The notes under the pieces were generated by a model that was given only the letters and a program-made list of their open reading frames with translations, did no database searches and was not told the origin of the DNA. The position numbers and the translations under genes are program-made. Of a stretch of 59,209 nucleotides of DNA, positions 34,083 to 43,487 are shown in pieces; position 1 is the stretch's first letter; each line of letters starts with the position of its first letter. This stretch comes from Eubacterium sp. (lineage in GTDB: Bacteria > Bacillota > Clostridia > Lachnospirales > Lachnospiraceae). Location: NCBI GenBank assembly GCA_022796875.1, contig JAAWJJ010000016.1, positions 1 through 59,209 of the forward strand, given 5' to 3'.

Positions 34083-35627
34083 TTAAACCCGTTTTTTTGC
34101 ATACATGGCAAGAGTCAGTTTCAGGCGTTCTTCAAATTGATCCAGATGCAGATGATACTTTGTTTCCATTCTGCGGATATGGTAGAGGACATTATTCCGG
34201 TGCATGTGTAAAAGCCTTGCGGTTTCCGTAGCTTGGCAGCCTGTAGTTAAATATGTATACAATATTTGGGCATAGTTGGTCTGATTGGCGGTATCGTCGG
34301 CAAAAATCTGCTCTGCCTTTGTGTGTTTTGTAATTCGGTATCCGTCCGCGCTTTCATCCAGGTCACAAAGGATGTTTAAGGAAAGATCCTCAAAAAAGAA
34401 AAAAGAGGCCGGAGATTTCCCGTATTTTTTTGCGGAACAGATGGCAGCCTGTGCCTCACGGTAAGCGGATTTGATATCAACGATTTCAAAAAACGGGCGT
34501 CCGATCCCGCAGCAGATTTCATACTTGCGGATTTCGTGCAGCAGCCCGCGGTATAAATGTGGGAACTGCTCTGTATAATTCATTAGTTCCGGTTTCTTTT
34601 GATTAAAAATCAGGATGACGATCCGTTCCTGGTATTCGAAAATATGTGCTTCCGGAAGCAGCTGCTGAAAACTATGCAGCAAAAAAGGGATGGTGATAGA
34701 TCCGGAAGCATGCAATTCTAAAAGGAACAGGTAAAAGACAGAAGTGTACGGCAGATTAATATATTTCAGCCGGTCTTTTACGACGAAAGGATCCGGAAGT
34801 TCATTTTCCAGTAAATCAATCAACAGATATTCATACATGAATCTTTCCGTTTTCATTCCGTGCATCATTTTTTCCAGGCTGATCTGGGCGCTTTCAAAAA
34901 AATTTTCAAAGATAGCGCGGGTATAAGAGAGTTCAAAAGCTTTGACTAAAACCAGTACGCAGTATCCGGCTGGTTTTCCGTCAATGTAAAAAAGTTTGAT
35001 GATTTCCCTGTGCCGGTTGTCTTTTTCCGTTTCGGAAACATAAATCCCCTTTTCGTTTAAAATATCAAATATTTTTTCCTGTTGGAATATCGTTACCATT
35101 TCGGACGTTAAGGAACCCTGTTCCACGACGTTTGGAAAAATTTTATCTGCTGCCACATTGCTTTTGGAGTGAGCCAGGAGTTTCATGCTCAGGTCAAAAA
35201 TAAGCAGTGGATTATTTAAAAAAGGTTCGCTGATCTGAATCAGATGGCTGAACCCGAGATTCTGGATCAGATTGTCATGCATACTGCGATCCCAGTTTTG
35301 GAACAGGATATATATTTCCTGAAGCGAATTAAAAATAACGGCCGGTTCCGTTTTTGTTTCTATCCATAAAATACGGGAACAGGAGTCCGGAATCTGTTCC
35401 GGTTGGCAGAGGCAGATGAGAAGCAATTGTTCCGGGCAGCGTTTTTGATGGATCGGATGGTTCGGTTCACACAGGTAAAGATAATCAGGGGATATTTCTT
35501 CCTGCTGATAAGGAAGCAGACGGATTCCGGCAATATGCGGGGAAGAAATATCCAGGTACTGTTTCAGGGAAAGTTCCGGGTATTGTTTTTGTAATTGCGT
35601 CAGCAGCATGTTTAAATTAATAATCAT
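34083..35627 (-). CDS. PucR family transcriptional regulator
   Basis: A 514-residue regulator. The N-terminal ~120 residues are a PucR-type sensory domain, a GAF-like part follows, and the C-terminus is the PucR HTH_30 (LYTYLTTGCQATETARLLHMHRNNVLYHIRRMETKYHLHLDQ, about 455-497). PucR/CdaR regulators activate catabolic operons in response to the substrate. It is divergent from the NMO-ferredoxin-flavoprotein-hydrolase set, its likely target, across a 328-nt AT-rich gap. Start ATG 35627 has AAGGAAAAC upstream. Confidence 0.88.
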   Translation of the reverse strand: MIINLNMLLTQLQKQYPELSLKQYLDISSPHIAGIRLLPYQQEEISPDYLYLCEPNHPIHQKRCPEQLLLICLCQPEQIPDSCSRILWIETKTEPAVIFNSLQEIYILFQNWDRSMHDNLIQNLGFSHLIQISEPFLNNPLLIFDLSMKLLAHSKSNVAADKIFPNVVEQGSLTSEMVTIFQQEKIFDILNEKGIYVSETEKDNRHREIIKLFYIDGKPAGYCVLVLVKAFELSYTRAIFENFFESAQISLEKMMHGMKTERFMYEYLLIDLLENELPDPFVVKDRLKYINLPYTSVFYLFLLELHASGSITIPFLLHSFQQLLPEAHIFEYQERIVILIFNQKKPELMNYTEQFPHLYRGLLHEIRKYEICCGIGRPFFEIVDIKSAYREAQAAICSAKKYGKSPASFFFFEDLSLNILCDLDESADGYRITKHTKAEQIFADDTANQTNYAQILYTYLTTGCQATETARLLHMHRNNVLYHIRRMETKYHLHLDQFEERLKLTLAMYAKKRV

Positions 35628-35955
35628 AATGTTTTCCTTGTAGTTTCGTGAATGATATATTCAATGTAAATGTAGATCTTGTTTAAGATAAATCTGTGGT
35701 TTGTATTATTTTACAATAATATCGAATGGAATGTCCATATAAATTTTCGTGTTAAATGCGTCTGTTTTAAATTAGGATGCTATTTTTTTGTTAAAATAAG
35801 AACGTATGTTTTTGTTATTTATACAAAAACAAAGAAGAGAAAGAGGAAAAAAATTAGAATTTCCGGAAATGAAACCAGGATTTATGGATGCTATACTGAA
35901 TGCAGCAAAGGCAAGGGAAACAAAAGTAAGGGAAACAGAAGTTAAGGAGGTTATG

Positions 35956-36921
35956 ATGAACAGAGTATGCAAAGTGCTGGGAATTGAAAAGCCGGTGATT
36001 CAGGGGCCAATGGCATGGATTTCTACGGCGCCGTTAGTAGCTGCCGTATCCAATGCAGGAGGTCTGGGGGTACTGGGAGTGGGATTTGCCCCGGAGGAAT
36101 TTATCCGTGAACAGATAGAGGCGACGCGCAATATGACGGATCGGCCGTTTGCGATGAATGTCATTATGATTCCGGATAATCTGGAACATGTGACGAAAAT
36201 TGTAAAGGAAATGCATCCGCCGGTTATGTACGCGGATACGATTGCCGGCCTGGATTTGGGATTGTGCAAAAAATATTTCGATATCTGGCATGAGGCGGGT
36301 TGTAAGATCGTAGTCAAAGCGTCGTTTATTGACGATGCGGTAATTGCGGAAAACGCAGGTGCGGACGTGATGATCGTGAAAGGCTGGGAAGGCGGCGGAC
36401 ATGTGACGTTTGAAGCGACAACCGTGCTTGTGCCGCAGGCAGTTGACAAAATGAGCGTTCCGGTCGTTGCTTCCGGAGGCCTAGCGGACGGACGCGGCAT
36501 TGCGGCTGCGATCGCCATGGGTGCGGAAGGCTTTGAAATGGGGACCGCGTTTATGGCGGCGGAAGAAACAAAAGTACATCCGAATGTAAAGACGGCTGTC
36601 ATCAAAGCCGGGGATATGGATACCGCTATTACCGGATATGCGACAGACGAACCGTGCCGCCAGATCAAAAATAAACTGGCCGGAGAATTGATCGCAATTG
36701 AAGCAGAACATACAAAAGCCGAGGCGGCCGAACTGCTGCGGCCGGTGGCGGAAAGTTCTTTGAAAAAAGCGATGATGGAGGGCGATATGGAAGACGGCGC
36801 CGTTATGGCAGGCCAGATCGTGCCGCTTGTGAAAGAGATACGTCCGGTTCGTGTTATTATTGATTCCGCCATTGCCCAGGCGAAAGAGATTTTGGCAAAA
36901 ATGCCGTCATTTGAGTTTTAA
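35956..36921 (+). CDS. nitronate monooxygenase / FabK-like FMN protein
   Basis: A 321-residue TIM-barrel FMN enzyme of the NMO / 2-nitropropane dioxygenase / FabK superfamily. Motifs: VIQGPMAWISTAPLVAAVSNAGGLGVLG (about 14-41), VKGWEGGGHVTFEATTVLVPQ (FMN-phosphate side) and VPVVASGGLADGRGIAAAIAMGAEGFEMGTAFMA. It can be a nitronate oxidase, an enoyl reductase or an uncharacterised flavoprotein. Its position first in a PucR-linked redox cluster argues for catabolism over fatty-acid synthesis. AAGGAGG precedes the start; ATG 35953 is also possible. The upstream open frame carries short DNA repeats and is not family sequence. Confidence 0.82.
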   Translation: MNRVCKVLGIEKPVIQGPMAWISTAPLVAAVSNAGGLGVLGVGFAPEEFIREQIEATRNMTDRPFAMNVIMIPDNLEHVTKIVKEMHPPVMYADTIAGLDLGLCKKYFDIWHEAGCKIVVKASFIDDAVIAENAGADVMIVKGWEGGGHVTFEATTVLVPQAVDKMSVPVVASGGLADGRGIAAAIAMGAEGFEMGTAFMAAEETKVHPNVKTAVIKAGDMDTAITGYATDEPCRQIKNKLAGELIAIEAEHTKAEAAELLRPVAESSLKKAMMEGDMEDGAVMAGQIVPLVKEIRPVRVIIDSAIAQAKEILAKMPSFEF

Positions 36922-36935
36922 GGAGGAGGTAGACT

Positions 36936-37169
36936 ATGAATCGAATTATCGTAAACAAGGATCTTTGTATCGGATGCCAGATTTGTTTTAAAGCCTGTTT
37001 CATTGATATTTTGAAATGGGATAAAGAAAACAGGAAACCGATCGTAAAGTATCCGGAAGAATGTGTGCAGTGCGGGTTCTGTGAATTAAGCTGTCCGAAA
37101 GGGGCGATTAAAGTGGAACCGGATTATGATGCGTATGTATTTCCAAGAGAGCACATTTGTGATATGTAG
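36936..37169 (+). CDS. 2x[4Fe-4S] ferredoxin
   Basis: A 77-residue ferredoxin with two cluster motifs, CIGCQICFKACFIDI (from residue 11) and CVQCGFCELSCPKGAIK. AGGAGG lies before the ATG. It sits 14 nt after the NMO-like gene and 12 nt before the large flavoprotein gene, so it most likely forms a flavoprotein/ferredoxin pair like AprAB, passing electrons to or from the FAD subunit. Confidence 0.93.
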   Translation: MNRIIVNKDLCIGCQICFKACFIDILKWDKENRKPIVKYPEECVQCGFCELSCPKGAIKVEPDYDAYVFPREHICDM

Positions 37170-37181
37170 GAGGGGAGCAAA

Positions 37182-38909
37182 ATGGCAAATAGGATAAAAA
37201 CAGATCTGTTGGTGGTCGGCGGGAGCCTTGCCGGTATGTGCGCCGCTATTACAGCAAAAGAAAATAATCCAGAACTGGATGTTCTGGTAGTGGAAAAATA
37301 TACGGCGGGTTATGCCGGGAAAGCGAACCGCGGCGCAGGCATTATGGACGCTATGGCCGGCGTGGATCCTGAACGGTATGTGGAATATCATACCAAATAT
37401 AACGGAGATTACTTAAATGACCAGGATTTTCTGCGCGACTATGCAAACGGACTGGATAAGAGCGTAGAGTTGCTGGAAAAATGGTCCGACGGAAAAATTT
37501 CCAAAACCCACGACGGGAAATTCCGCTATCTGAAATGGCGGGCGCAGATTACAGGAAAAGATGAATACGGGAAACTGACGTTTGACAACAAAGACGATTT
37601 CCCTTGGACGTTAGTGGCGGTAGATTTGGATTATATGACGAATATCAGAAAATATGCCGTTAAAGCCGGAGTAAAGTTTGTAGACCGTACCGGTATCGTG
37701 GACTTGCTAAAAGACGGAGAGCGCATCAGCGGCGCTGTCGGCTACAATATTGACGACGCCTCTCAGACCGTATTCCAGTGCAAAGCTGTCGTGATGGCAA
37801 CCGGAGCGTGCAATTACCGGATTATGCCGATGTGGGCCGGCGGACGCGGAGAGGGAATCCGTGCCTGTTACCGTGCCGGCGCGCAGTTTAGGAATTGTGA
37901 AATGAGCTCTTTTTATAACTGGACGTCGCTGGAAAACTTTGAATCCAGCATGGGTGTGGAGTATGCACTTTACAATAACAAAGGGGAAAATGTCTGTAAA
38001 AAATTTGCGACGACGCATCATTCCGATGTCGACGCTTATTCGATCGCAGAGTATTATAAACAGACGAAAGCCGGAAACGGGCCTCTGACATACCGTCAGC
38101 CGGAAAATCCGCTGATGCCGTTTCTGATGCAGTGCTGCGGATCTTCCGCTTATTTCGACCGGCCTTTTGCAGACGATTTCTGGAACAACCTGTTTTTCAA
38201 CGCCTTTTCTCAGGCAACGCATAATGAATGTGTGCCGGGGCTGGTCGCAGAATTTGGCGCCTGCAGGGTAGGGCGTGATTTTCAGACGACAGTACCGGGC
38301 CTGTTTGCGGCGGGCGACCTTTCCCATACTGGCGGAGCTTATCATGGCGCGACGACGTCACCGGTCATGGTACGTGGTTCCGGGCTGGCAAACGCACAGT
38401 ATTCCGGCCGTCTGGCAGGGGAAAACGGCGCGGCCTATGCGTTAAACCATGATTTTGGAAAAATAGACGAAGCGGATATTATGGCAATTGACGAACATTT
38501 TACCGGATATGCAAAACAAAACGGCACGGTATCGGTGATGGAATTTCTGCCGGAACTCCAGAATGTGGTACAGCCGCTGGGCAACAGTCTGTTCAGGAGC
38601 GAGGAACGCCTGACAAAAGCGCTGGCAAGAGTAAAAGAACTGCAGGGAAAATTAGGTACATTGAAAGCGGACGATCCGCACAATATGTTCGGATGCCTGG
38701 AAATGGAATCCATGTTATTGTGTGCGGAGATGTTCTTTACTACGTCGCTGCAGAGAAAAGAATCCCGCGGCTGGTTTTTAAGGGAAGATTATCCGCAGCA
38801 CGGAGAAGAACTTTACTGGGTAACTGCCCAGATGGGAACTGACGGCCAGGTGCAGACAGGAAAAGAGCGCGTGCCGATCGAAACATACAAATATCAGCCG
38901 GAAGCGTAA
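37182..38909 (+). CDS. FAD-dependent oxidoreductase, AprA/fumarate-reductase flavoprotein-like
   Basis: A 575-residue flavoprotein. FAD-binding Rossmann motif LLVVGGSLAGMCAAITAKEN (about 9-28) and VVEKYTAGYAGKANRGAGIMDAM. Later AAGDLSHTGGAYHGATTSPVMVRGSGLANAQYSGRLAGEN (about 384-423), which binds the FAD pyrophosphate and isoalloxazine. The C-terminal helical domain is like that of succinate dehydrogenase, fumarate reductase and adenylylsulfate reductase. There is no signal peptide, so it is cytoplasmic. With the ferredoxin 12 nt upstream and the hydrolase 12 nt downstream, it is probably a substrate-specific reductase or dehydrogenase in the same pathway. Confidence 0.85.
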   Translation: MANRIKTDLLVVGGSLAGMCAAITAKENNPELDVLVVEKYTAGYAGKANRGAGIMDAMAGVDPERYVEYHTKYNGDYLNDQDFLRDYANGLDKSVELLEKWSDGKISKTHDGKFRYLKWRAQITGKDEYGKLTFDNKDDFPWTLVAVDLDYMTNIRKYAVKAGVKFVDRTGIVDLLKDGERISGAVGYNIDDASQTVFQCKAVVMATGACNYRIMPMWAGGRGEGIRACYRAGAQFRNCEMSSFYNWTSLENFESSMGVEYALYNNKGENVCKKFATTHHSDVDAYSIAEYYKQTKAGNGPLTYRQPENPLMPFLMQCCGSSAYFDRPFADDFWNNLFFNAFSQATHNECVPGLVAEFGACRVGRDFQTTVPGLFAAGDLSHTGGAYHGATTSPVMVRGSGLANAQYSGRLAGENGAAYALNHDFGKIDEADIMAIDEHFTGYAKQNGTVSVMEFLPELQNVVQPLGNSLFRSEERLTKALARVKELQGKLGTLKADDPHNMFGCLEMESMLLCAEMFFTTSLQRKESRGWFLREDYPQHGEELYWVTAQMGTDGQVQTGKERVPIETYKYQPEA

Positions 38910-38921
38910 GGAGGAGAGAAT

Positions 38922-39761
38922 ATGAATCCAAAGGAAAGAAAAGCATATCCTCTGACCGAGGAAGAAAAGAAAAGCCCGATTGCCAAATACTACAGAGAAA
39001 CTCTGGCGCAGCCAAATCCGAAATTAATGCAGATTTTATCCCAGGGGCCGATGGATCCGTCCAAAGCGCTGTTGCCGGAAGACATAGAAAAAATGTATGA
39101 GCCGGGTTACATGGACGTGGAAACAGGATACTGCATCCTGCCGAACGGCGCGGCGTATGTAGCGGTAAACAATGTATTTCCGGGCTGTACGATCGAAATG
39201 ATGCAGTGGTGGTTTGCATGGCATCCGTTAGAGCAGATTCGCTATCGGATCTGGAACCCTCTGTGCCACCCGACGATTGCGGTAGCCGATGTGGACCGGG
39301 ATTATATCAAAGACCCGAACGTGCCGCTGGCAAAAAAATCACAGGGAGTCGTTCATTTTGTAGTAGAAGATATCGGAGGCGGCGAACAGAATATTCTGAT
39401 TCATTTCCTCGATCATGATAAAATGGACGGGATTGATGATGCCAGACTGGCGGCTTCCCACCAGACGGTATTCGGCGGCTATGGTATTGTATCCGGCCGC
39501 GAAAAAGGTGTGCCGTTAGATAAAGCGCCGGCGATTATGATGCATTTCTGCCGGGAAACCGAAGATGGCGTGGAGTTTCGGACACGTTTCTGGATGGGAT
39601 ACCGCTGGAATATAGGAAAACCGATGTGCGTGCTTCCGCCGCATATTAAAATTCCGGAATTTGTACCGATGGGACTGGCATATCATAATGTAGAAGAGTA
39701 TTCACATCTGGCATCCATCCTGCCAGAAGTGTATGCGGAGTTTGGAAAAGAACCGCTATAA
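38922..39761 (+). CDS. PhlG/phloretin-hydrolase-like C-C bond hydrolase
   Basis: A 279-residue protein of the DAPG hydrolase (PhlG) family, zinc enzymes that cut the carbon-carbon bond between an acyl group and a phloroglucinol ring. The family includes phloretin hydrolase of the gut bacterium Eubacterium ramulus. Family blocks: GYMDVETGYCILPNGAAYVAVNN (about 62-84), EMMQWWFAWHPLEQIRYRIWNPLCHP (about 92-117, candidate ligands H101 and H116), VVHFVVEDIGGGEQN (candidate Glu) and GLAYHNVEEYSHLA near residue 255. The last matches the H-x3-E pair described for PhlG zinc. It is the last gene of the PucR-linked cluster, with AGGAGAG at its start. Confidence 0.82.
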   Translation: MNPKERKAYPLTEEEKKSPIAKYYRETLAQPNPKLMQILSQGPMDPSKALLPEDIEKMYEPGYMDVETGYCILPNGAAYVAVNNVFPGCTIEMMQWWFAWHPLEQIRYRIWNPLCHPTIAVADVDRDYIKDPNVPLAKKSQGVVHFVVEDIGGGEQNILIHFLDHDKMDGIDDARLAASHQTVFGGYGIVSGREKGVPLDKAPAIMMHFCRETEDGVEFRTRFWMGYRWNIGKPMCVLPPHIKIPEFVPMGLAYHNVEEYSHLASILPEVYAEFGKEPL

Positions 39762-39810
39762 AATAAAAAATCCTGAGTTGCGGATTATTAAAAATCAGGA
39801 AGTATTTTGG

Positions 39811-39845
39811 CTGATGCCCTGCCGGTTCCGAGCAGGGCATTTGCC
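39811..39845 (+). terminator. strong hairpin after the hydrolase gene
   Basis: ATGCCCTGC / GCAGGGCAT around CGGTTCCGA, then TTTG. The T run is short. It separates the cluster from the MATE remnant. Confidence 0.6.
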
Positions 39846-39889
39846 GTTTGCGGCAGTCGGTATTCAAAATCAAAAAGGAGAAAGGGATT

Positions 39890-40551
39890 ATGACAGAGGA
39901 CAAAAAAGATTTGACAACAGGCAATCTGTGGAAAAAATGCTTTTATTTTCCATGCCGCTTATTGTAACAAATCTGCTTCAGGCGCTTTATAATATTGCAG
40001 ACATGATGATCGTCGGGAAATATGCCGGGGCGGCCGGTAAGCTGAGTTCCTTTGCGGTGCTGTCAGGTCAGGCCGTAATGGGAGCTATTATTACAATGAG
40101 CGCGCAAAATATTGCGGTGCAGAAATACAAAATGGCGCTGCAGGGAATGGGCATGGGAATTTTATATGTACTTCCGCTGTCTTTTCTCTTTTATATTCTT
40201 TCTTTAGTGCAGCCGGAAAAGATGCTGGGATTGTTTACACAGGATGTTCAGGTGCTTGCAGTGGGAGGGCCTTATTTACAAATTATAGCTGTCAGTTTTG
40301 TCATAGAGTCGGTTATGTTTTGCCTGATGGGAGTGCTGACGGGAGCAGGATATACCAATATTACGATGGTTTGTGCGATTATCAGCGCGTTTGGCGTCCG
40401 TTACGGCCTGGCATGGTTTTTGAGCGTCGGTGTTTCGATGGGATTTCCGGGAATTGCCTGGGCTTATCCGATGGCGCCGTTGTCGTCAACGGCTGTATGT
40501 ATTATTTTCCTTTTGTCCGGCAGGTGGAAGAAAAATCGGGTGGAAATATGA
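39890..40551 (+). pseudogene. MATE family efflux pump, frameshifted and internally deleted
   Basis: The start MTEDKKDLTTGNLWKK (ATG 39890, ribosome site AGGAGAAAGGG) runs out of frame in a six-A run at about 39927. The next frame continues MLLFSMPLIVTNLLQALYNIADMMIVGKYAGAAG as in intact MATE pumps. It then jumps to KLSSFAVLSGQAVMGAIITMSAQNIAVQKYKMALQG, which belongs to the second half. About 200 of 450 residues are missing, so no pump can form. In full form it would have been the exporter of the PucR cluster. Confidence 0.82.
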
Positions 40552-40620
40552 AAGGCAGGGTTACCCGCCTTTGTGATTCATTATTCATGATCATAGAATT
40601 TTTGCTTGACGCGAATGTTA

Positions 40621-41250
40621 TTATTTGCCGTCCGAAAAACTGGTAAAGGAATCTGTTTCTATATCCGGAAGACCATATTTTTCTTTTGCATCCGATAACG
40701 CCTTTATCATAAATGCCATATTCCGTGCAAGGTTCCGCATCGTCTGGAGGCCTTCCAGATCTTTTTGTACGTCTTCCGCCGTGAATCCGTGCACCTGGTT
40801 CCAGTAAGTGCTGGACGCTACCGGCATGCCGCTGATAGTAAAATATTTATTCAGCGCGTCAAAAGACGCCGTATTTCCACCCCGCCGGCAGCTTACAACT
40901 GCGGCTCCCACTTTCATATGTTTGGAAAAATTTGTACTGTAAAAAAGACGGTCCATAAAAGAAAGGATGGTTCCGTTTGGAGAAGCATAATATACAGGGC
41001 TGCCTACAACCAATCCGTCTGCAGTTTCAAATTCAGGGGCAATTTCATTTACCAGATCATCCTGAAATGCACATTTTCCGTTTTTGGCACAGTAACCGCA
41101 GGAAATACAGCCTCTGATATTCTTATTTCCTACATGGATCAGTTTTGTTTCCAGGCCTTCTTTTTCAAACACCGGAATCATTTCGTTCAGAGCCGCCCAT
41201 GTACAGCCTTTTTCCTGTGGGCTTCCGTTCAGTAGAATCACTTTTGACAT
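40621..41250 (-). CDS. flavodoxin-family NAD(P)H-dependent FMN reductase
   Basis: A 209-residue FMN protein of the iron-sulfur-flavoprotein/WrbA-like group. LLNGSPQEKGCTWAALNEM (5-23) binds the FMN phosphate. A cysteine cluster GCISCGYCAKNGKC (about 47-60) may carry an Fe-S cluster or act structurally. GSPVYYASPNGTILSFMDRLFY (about 83-104) is the flavin-ring loop. It probably reduces quinones, nitro compounds or similar. The start has AAAAGGAGG. Its own promoter TTGATG-17-TATACT lies at 41289-41317 on the minus strand. It is convergent with the MATE remnant. Confidence 0.85.
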   Translation of the reverse strand: MSKVILLNGSPQEKGCTWAALNEMIPVFEKEGLETKLIHVGNKNIRGCISCGYCAKNGKCAFQDDLVNEIAPEFETADGLVVGSPVYYASPNGTILSFMDRLFYSTNFSKHMKVGAAVVSCRRGGNTASFDALNKYFTISGMPVASSTYWNQVHGFTAEDVQKDLEGLQTMRNLARNMAFMIKALSDAKEKYGLPDIETDSFTSFSDGK

Positions 41251-41288
41251 AATCTCTGCCTCCTTTTGGATAATAACTTCTGAATTAT

Positions 41289-41317
41289 AGTATATAAGAA
41301 TATCGTTCTGTCATCAA
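41289..41317 (-). promoter_or_regulatory. promoter of the FMN reductase gene
   Basis: Minus strand TTGATG (41317-41312), 17-nt spacer, TATACT (41294-41289), about 40 nt before the start codon. Confidence 0.5.
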
Positions 41318-41675
41318 AACAGGTGGCAGGACGGTATTTTCTTTGCTTTTTCTATGTTTTGCCAGTTTCTGTAGATGTAAAGATAGTTAATATTATATAC
41401 ATCAATTTTAAAAAGACAAGGCTGAATTAATTTGAGTTTCCTCATTTTTTAGGCCCTCATGTCGCGCAATCAGCTGTTTTAAAGTACTCAAACAGGGTTA
41501 TCTGCTGTGATCGTAGCCGCGGGATCGGCTCCTGCCTGTTTTTAGCAGTTCTTTTTTTCATTTGTGGCGTAGATCTGAAAACGGTATTTTTGTAACAGGA
41601 CATGCGCCGCTGTTTGCCCCGGATAAAAAGCGGAAATTATAAATACAGAATCCGCATCAAAAAAGGAGGATCCGA
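41318..41675. other. non-coding gap, no gene recognised
   Basis: This gap between two minus-strand genes has stops in all frames. A possible hairpin with a following T run (CTGCCTGTTTTTAGCAG, then TTCTTTTTTTC) lies at 41530-41560. It may be a weak terminator read on the plus strand. I see nothing else. Confidence 0.4.
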
Positions 41676-42572
41676 TTATCCGGCCGGCCTGTAAAAAGTT
41701 ACGCCGTCTTTTGCAAAGGTTTCCAGTTTCCCGCAATCCGTAAGATAATCAATGTATGGCCGGATGTTTCGTTCATAGAGGGTCGATTTGAACACTCTTG
41801 AAGAGAGAAGGCACGTTTCTTTACAGACTGCGGCGATAGAATCGCCGACGGATAACGGGGTATCTAAAACGGCTTTGACCCGGTCGGCCCAGATATTTAT
41901 TTCCTTTATGTTTTCATCCGCCAGTGTTTGGATGGAAGAACACACGCCCCGGTGCGCAAGCAGATAGCAGGGGTAATCCGCTGTTTTCAAATGATTCATG
42001 GTTTCTATTGCCGTTTTCAATGAGAAAAAATAGGGCAGTTTGGAATCTGCGAGGTAATCGCTTGAAAATAAAGCGTCCCCGATGCACAAAACGCCGTCCG
42101 GAGTGACGATGGAAATGTGGCCCGGAGAATGTCCGGGCGTTTTTATTATTTTAAATTCGGCGCCGCAGAATGAAATCGAATCTTCCTCCGGTAAGATGAT
42201 GCGGTCTGTTTTTACTAACATATTGGAATAATCGTCAAATTCCAGAATCTGTCCTTCCGTCAGCATAAAGTAATAAGCTTTCAGCATGGTCTTGCCGGAG
42301 CAGATCGCTGCCTCATTAAGGGAAAGCGCCAGGGGAATATGGTACAGTTCTTTGAAAAAAGCATGGTTCGGAGAGTGGTCCGTATGTACATGCGTTCCTA
42401 AAATCCCGACAGGGGTGATATTTTTTGATTTTAAAAGTTCAATGATTTCTTCGCGTTGGGTCAGATCCCCTGTGTCGATTAAAATGCAATGTGTGCGGTC
42501 CGTCATATAAAGCGGGGTCAGTTGCCAGTCGGCCAGATACCAGGTGTTTCCTTTTGCCTGTTTTAATTCCAT
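41676..42572 (-). CDS. MBL-fold metallohydrolase
   Basis: A 298-residue metallo-beta-lactamase-fold hydrolase. Metal-binding motif GTHVHTDHSPNH (about 60-71), later TPGHSPGHIS (about 148-157), CIGDALFSSDYLAD and LLAHRGV. The C-terminal 70 residues are helical, winged-helix-like (LLSSRVFKSTLYERNIRPYIDYLTDCG). This layout resembles glyoxalase II or lactonase relatives with a small C-terminal domain. The substrate is unknown. ATG follows GAGAGGAA. It is a single gene upstream of a 425-nt gap. Confidence 0.85.
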   Translation of the reverse strand: MELKQAKGNTWYLADWQLTPLYMTDRTHCILIDTGDLTQREEIIELLKSKNITPVGILGTHVHTDHSPNHAFFKELYHIPLALSLNEAAICSGKTMLKAYYFMLTEGQILEFDDYSNMLVKTDRIILPEEDSISFCGAEFKIIKTPGHSPGHISIVTPDGVLCIGDALFSSDYLADSKLPYFFSLKTAIETMNHLKTADYPCYLLAHRGVCSSIQTLADENIKEINIWADRVKAVLDTPLSVGDSIAAVCKETCLLSSRVFKSTLYERNIRPYIDYLTDCGKLETFAKDGVTFYRPAG

Positions 42573-42728
42573 GGTTATATTCCTCTCTGAATTTTTTGGT
42601 GTGCAATGCCAATCAGGCGTTTGGCACTGACAGGAACGCCGTAGTACCTTATTTTACACAGCCGTATTCTGTTACCATATATTGTACCTCAGCAATCAGA
42701 GACGTTACAATACTTTCCGGCATTAAAT

Positions 42729-42932
42729 TTAATTCTTTTTATCTATACAGAGAATATCTTCCACGCCGCAGTCCAGATAGTTACATATCTTTTCCAGTAT
42801 ATCAAAACTGATTCTGGTAGTCCGGTTATGGTTCAGATTTCTGAGAGTGGTGGTAGAAATTCCAGTATCTTTTGACATCTGGTTCTGTGAAATTCCTTTT
42901 TGATCTAATATTTCATTAAGCATAATTTTCAT
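42729..42932 (-). CDS. small XRE/Cro-CI family DNA-binding protein
   Basis: A 67-residue single-domain HTH protein (MLNEILDQKGISQNQMSKDTGISTTTLRNLNHNRTTRISFDILEKICNYLDCGVEDILCI). It is of the type found as phage or toxin-antitoxin regulators and in many Clostridia as stand-alone regulators. ATG 42932 is chosen because GGAGTG lies 6 nt upstream. Downstream of its promoter region (plus direction) are relics of an AAA ATPase and a recombinase-like gene, so it may belong to the same degraded mobile island. Confidence 0.82.
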   Translation of the reverse strand: MKIMLNEILDQKGISQNQMSKDTGISTTTLRNLNHNRTTRISFDILEKICNYLDCGVEDILCIDKKN

Positions 42933-43247
42933 AGCGGTCACTCCATGTTTTATATAATTATAAGATAAAGTCTGTCTGTTTCCGGCAGAAATATACGTAT
43001 CTGGTATATGGAATGTGATGGATGCTGAAATAAAGTTTACCCGGCATTGTTTATGGGAAATCTAATAAAGTGTATGGAATATACTGCCGATGTGCAGATG
43101 ACTTGCAAATAAAAATGTAATTTTGATTGTGAAACAGGTGATTTTGCGATACAATAAACACAGTTTAATAAGCGGTTCAGGCCGTAATGGGCGAAAGCGG
43201 GTTTGTCGGGAAAACTGAAATAAAAAGAACGAGGTAACGAACGGAAT

Positions 43248-43487
43248 ATGAAAATAAGAAATTAATGTTGAATAATTTTATGGCTTTTGAAAATTCGGAA
43301 ATGGACTGATCAGAGAATATTAATATTATTTGCGGAGAAAACAGTACGGGAAAAACGACATTGCTAAAGGTAATGTATTCGCTGATTAAGCCGCTTAGCA
43401 ATGGAAATAAAGAAACCTTGACAAAAGAGATGGAAGAACAGCTCTTTGTAAAAAAATGCAGGGGGTATTCAGGCCGGATGAAATGAA
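43248..43487 (+). pseudogene. AAA ATPase remnant (OLD/AAA_15-like)
   Basis: Translation with one frameshift gives MKIRN / LNNFMAFENSEMD (TGA stop) SENINIICGENSTGKTTLLKVMYSLIKPLSNG. GENSTGKTT is the Walker A of the AAA_15/AAA_21 ATPases found in OLD nucleases and abortive-infection systems. The reading frame is broken early and stops in ATGAAATGA at about 43480. The rest of the ATPase is missing. An AAGAACGAGG ribosome site survives. Confidence 0.75.

Noticed and set aside
35806-35955. N-terminal extension of the NMO-like protein (50 codons)
   Set aside because: Contains short DNA repeats and no family sequence. AAGGAGG just before 35956 marks the start.
36000-36872. 290-codon minus-strand frame opposite the NMO-like gene
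   Set aside because: Ser/Pro/Ala-rich antisense translation of a well-recognised gene.
43177-43401. 74-codon minus-strand ORF over the AAA ATPase remnant
   Set aside because: Antisense of recognisable ATPase sequence; no ribosome site or family match.
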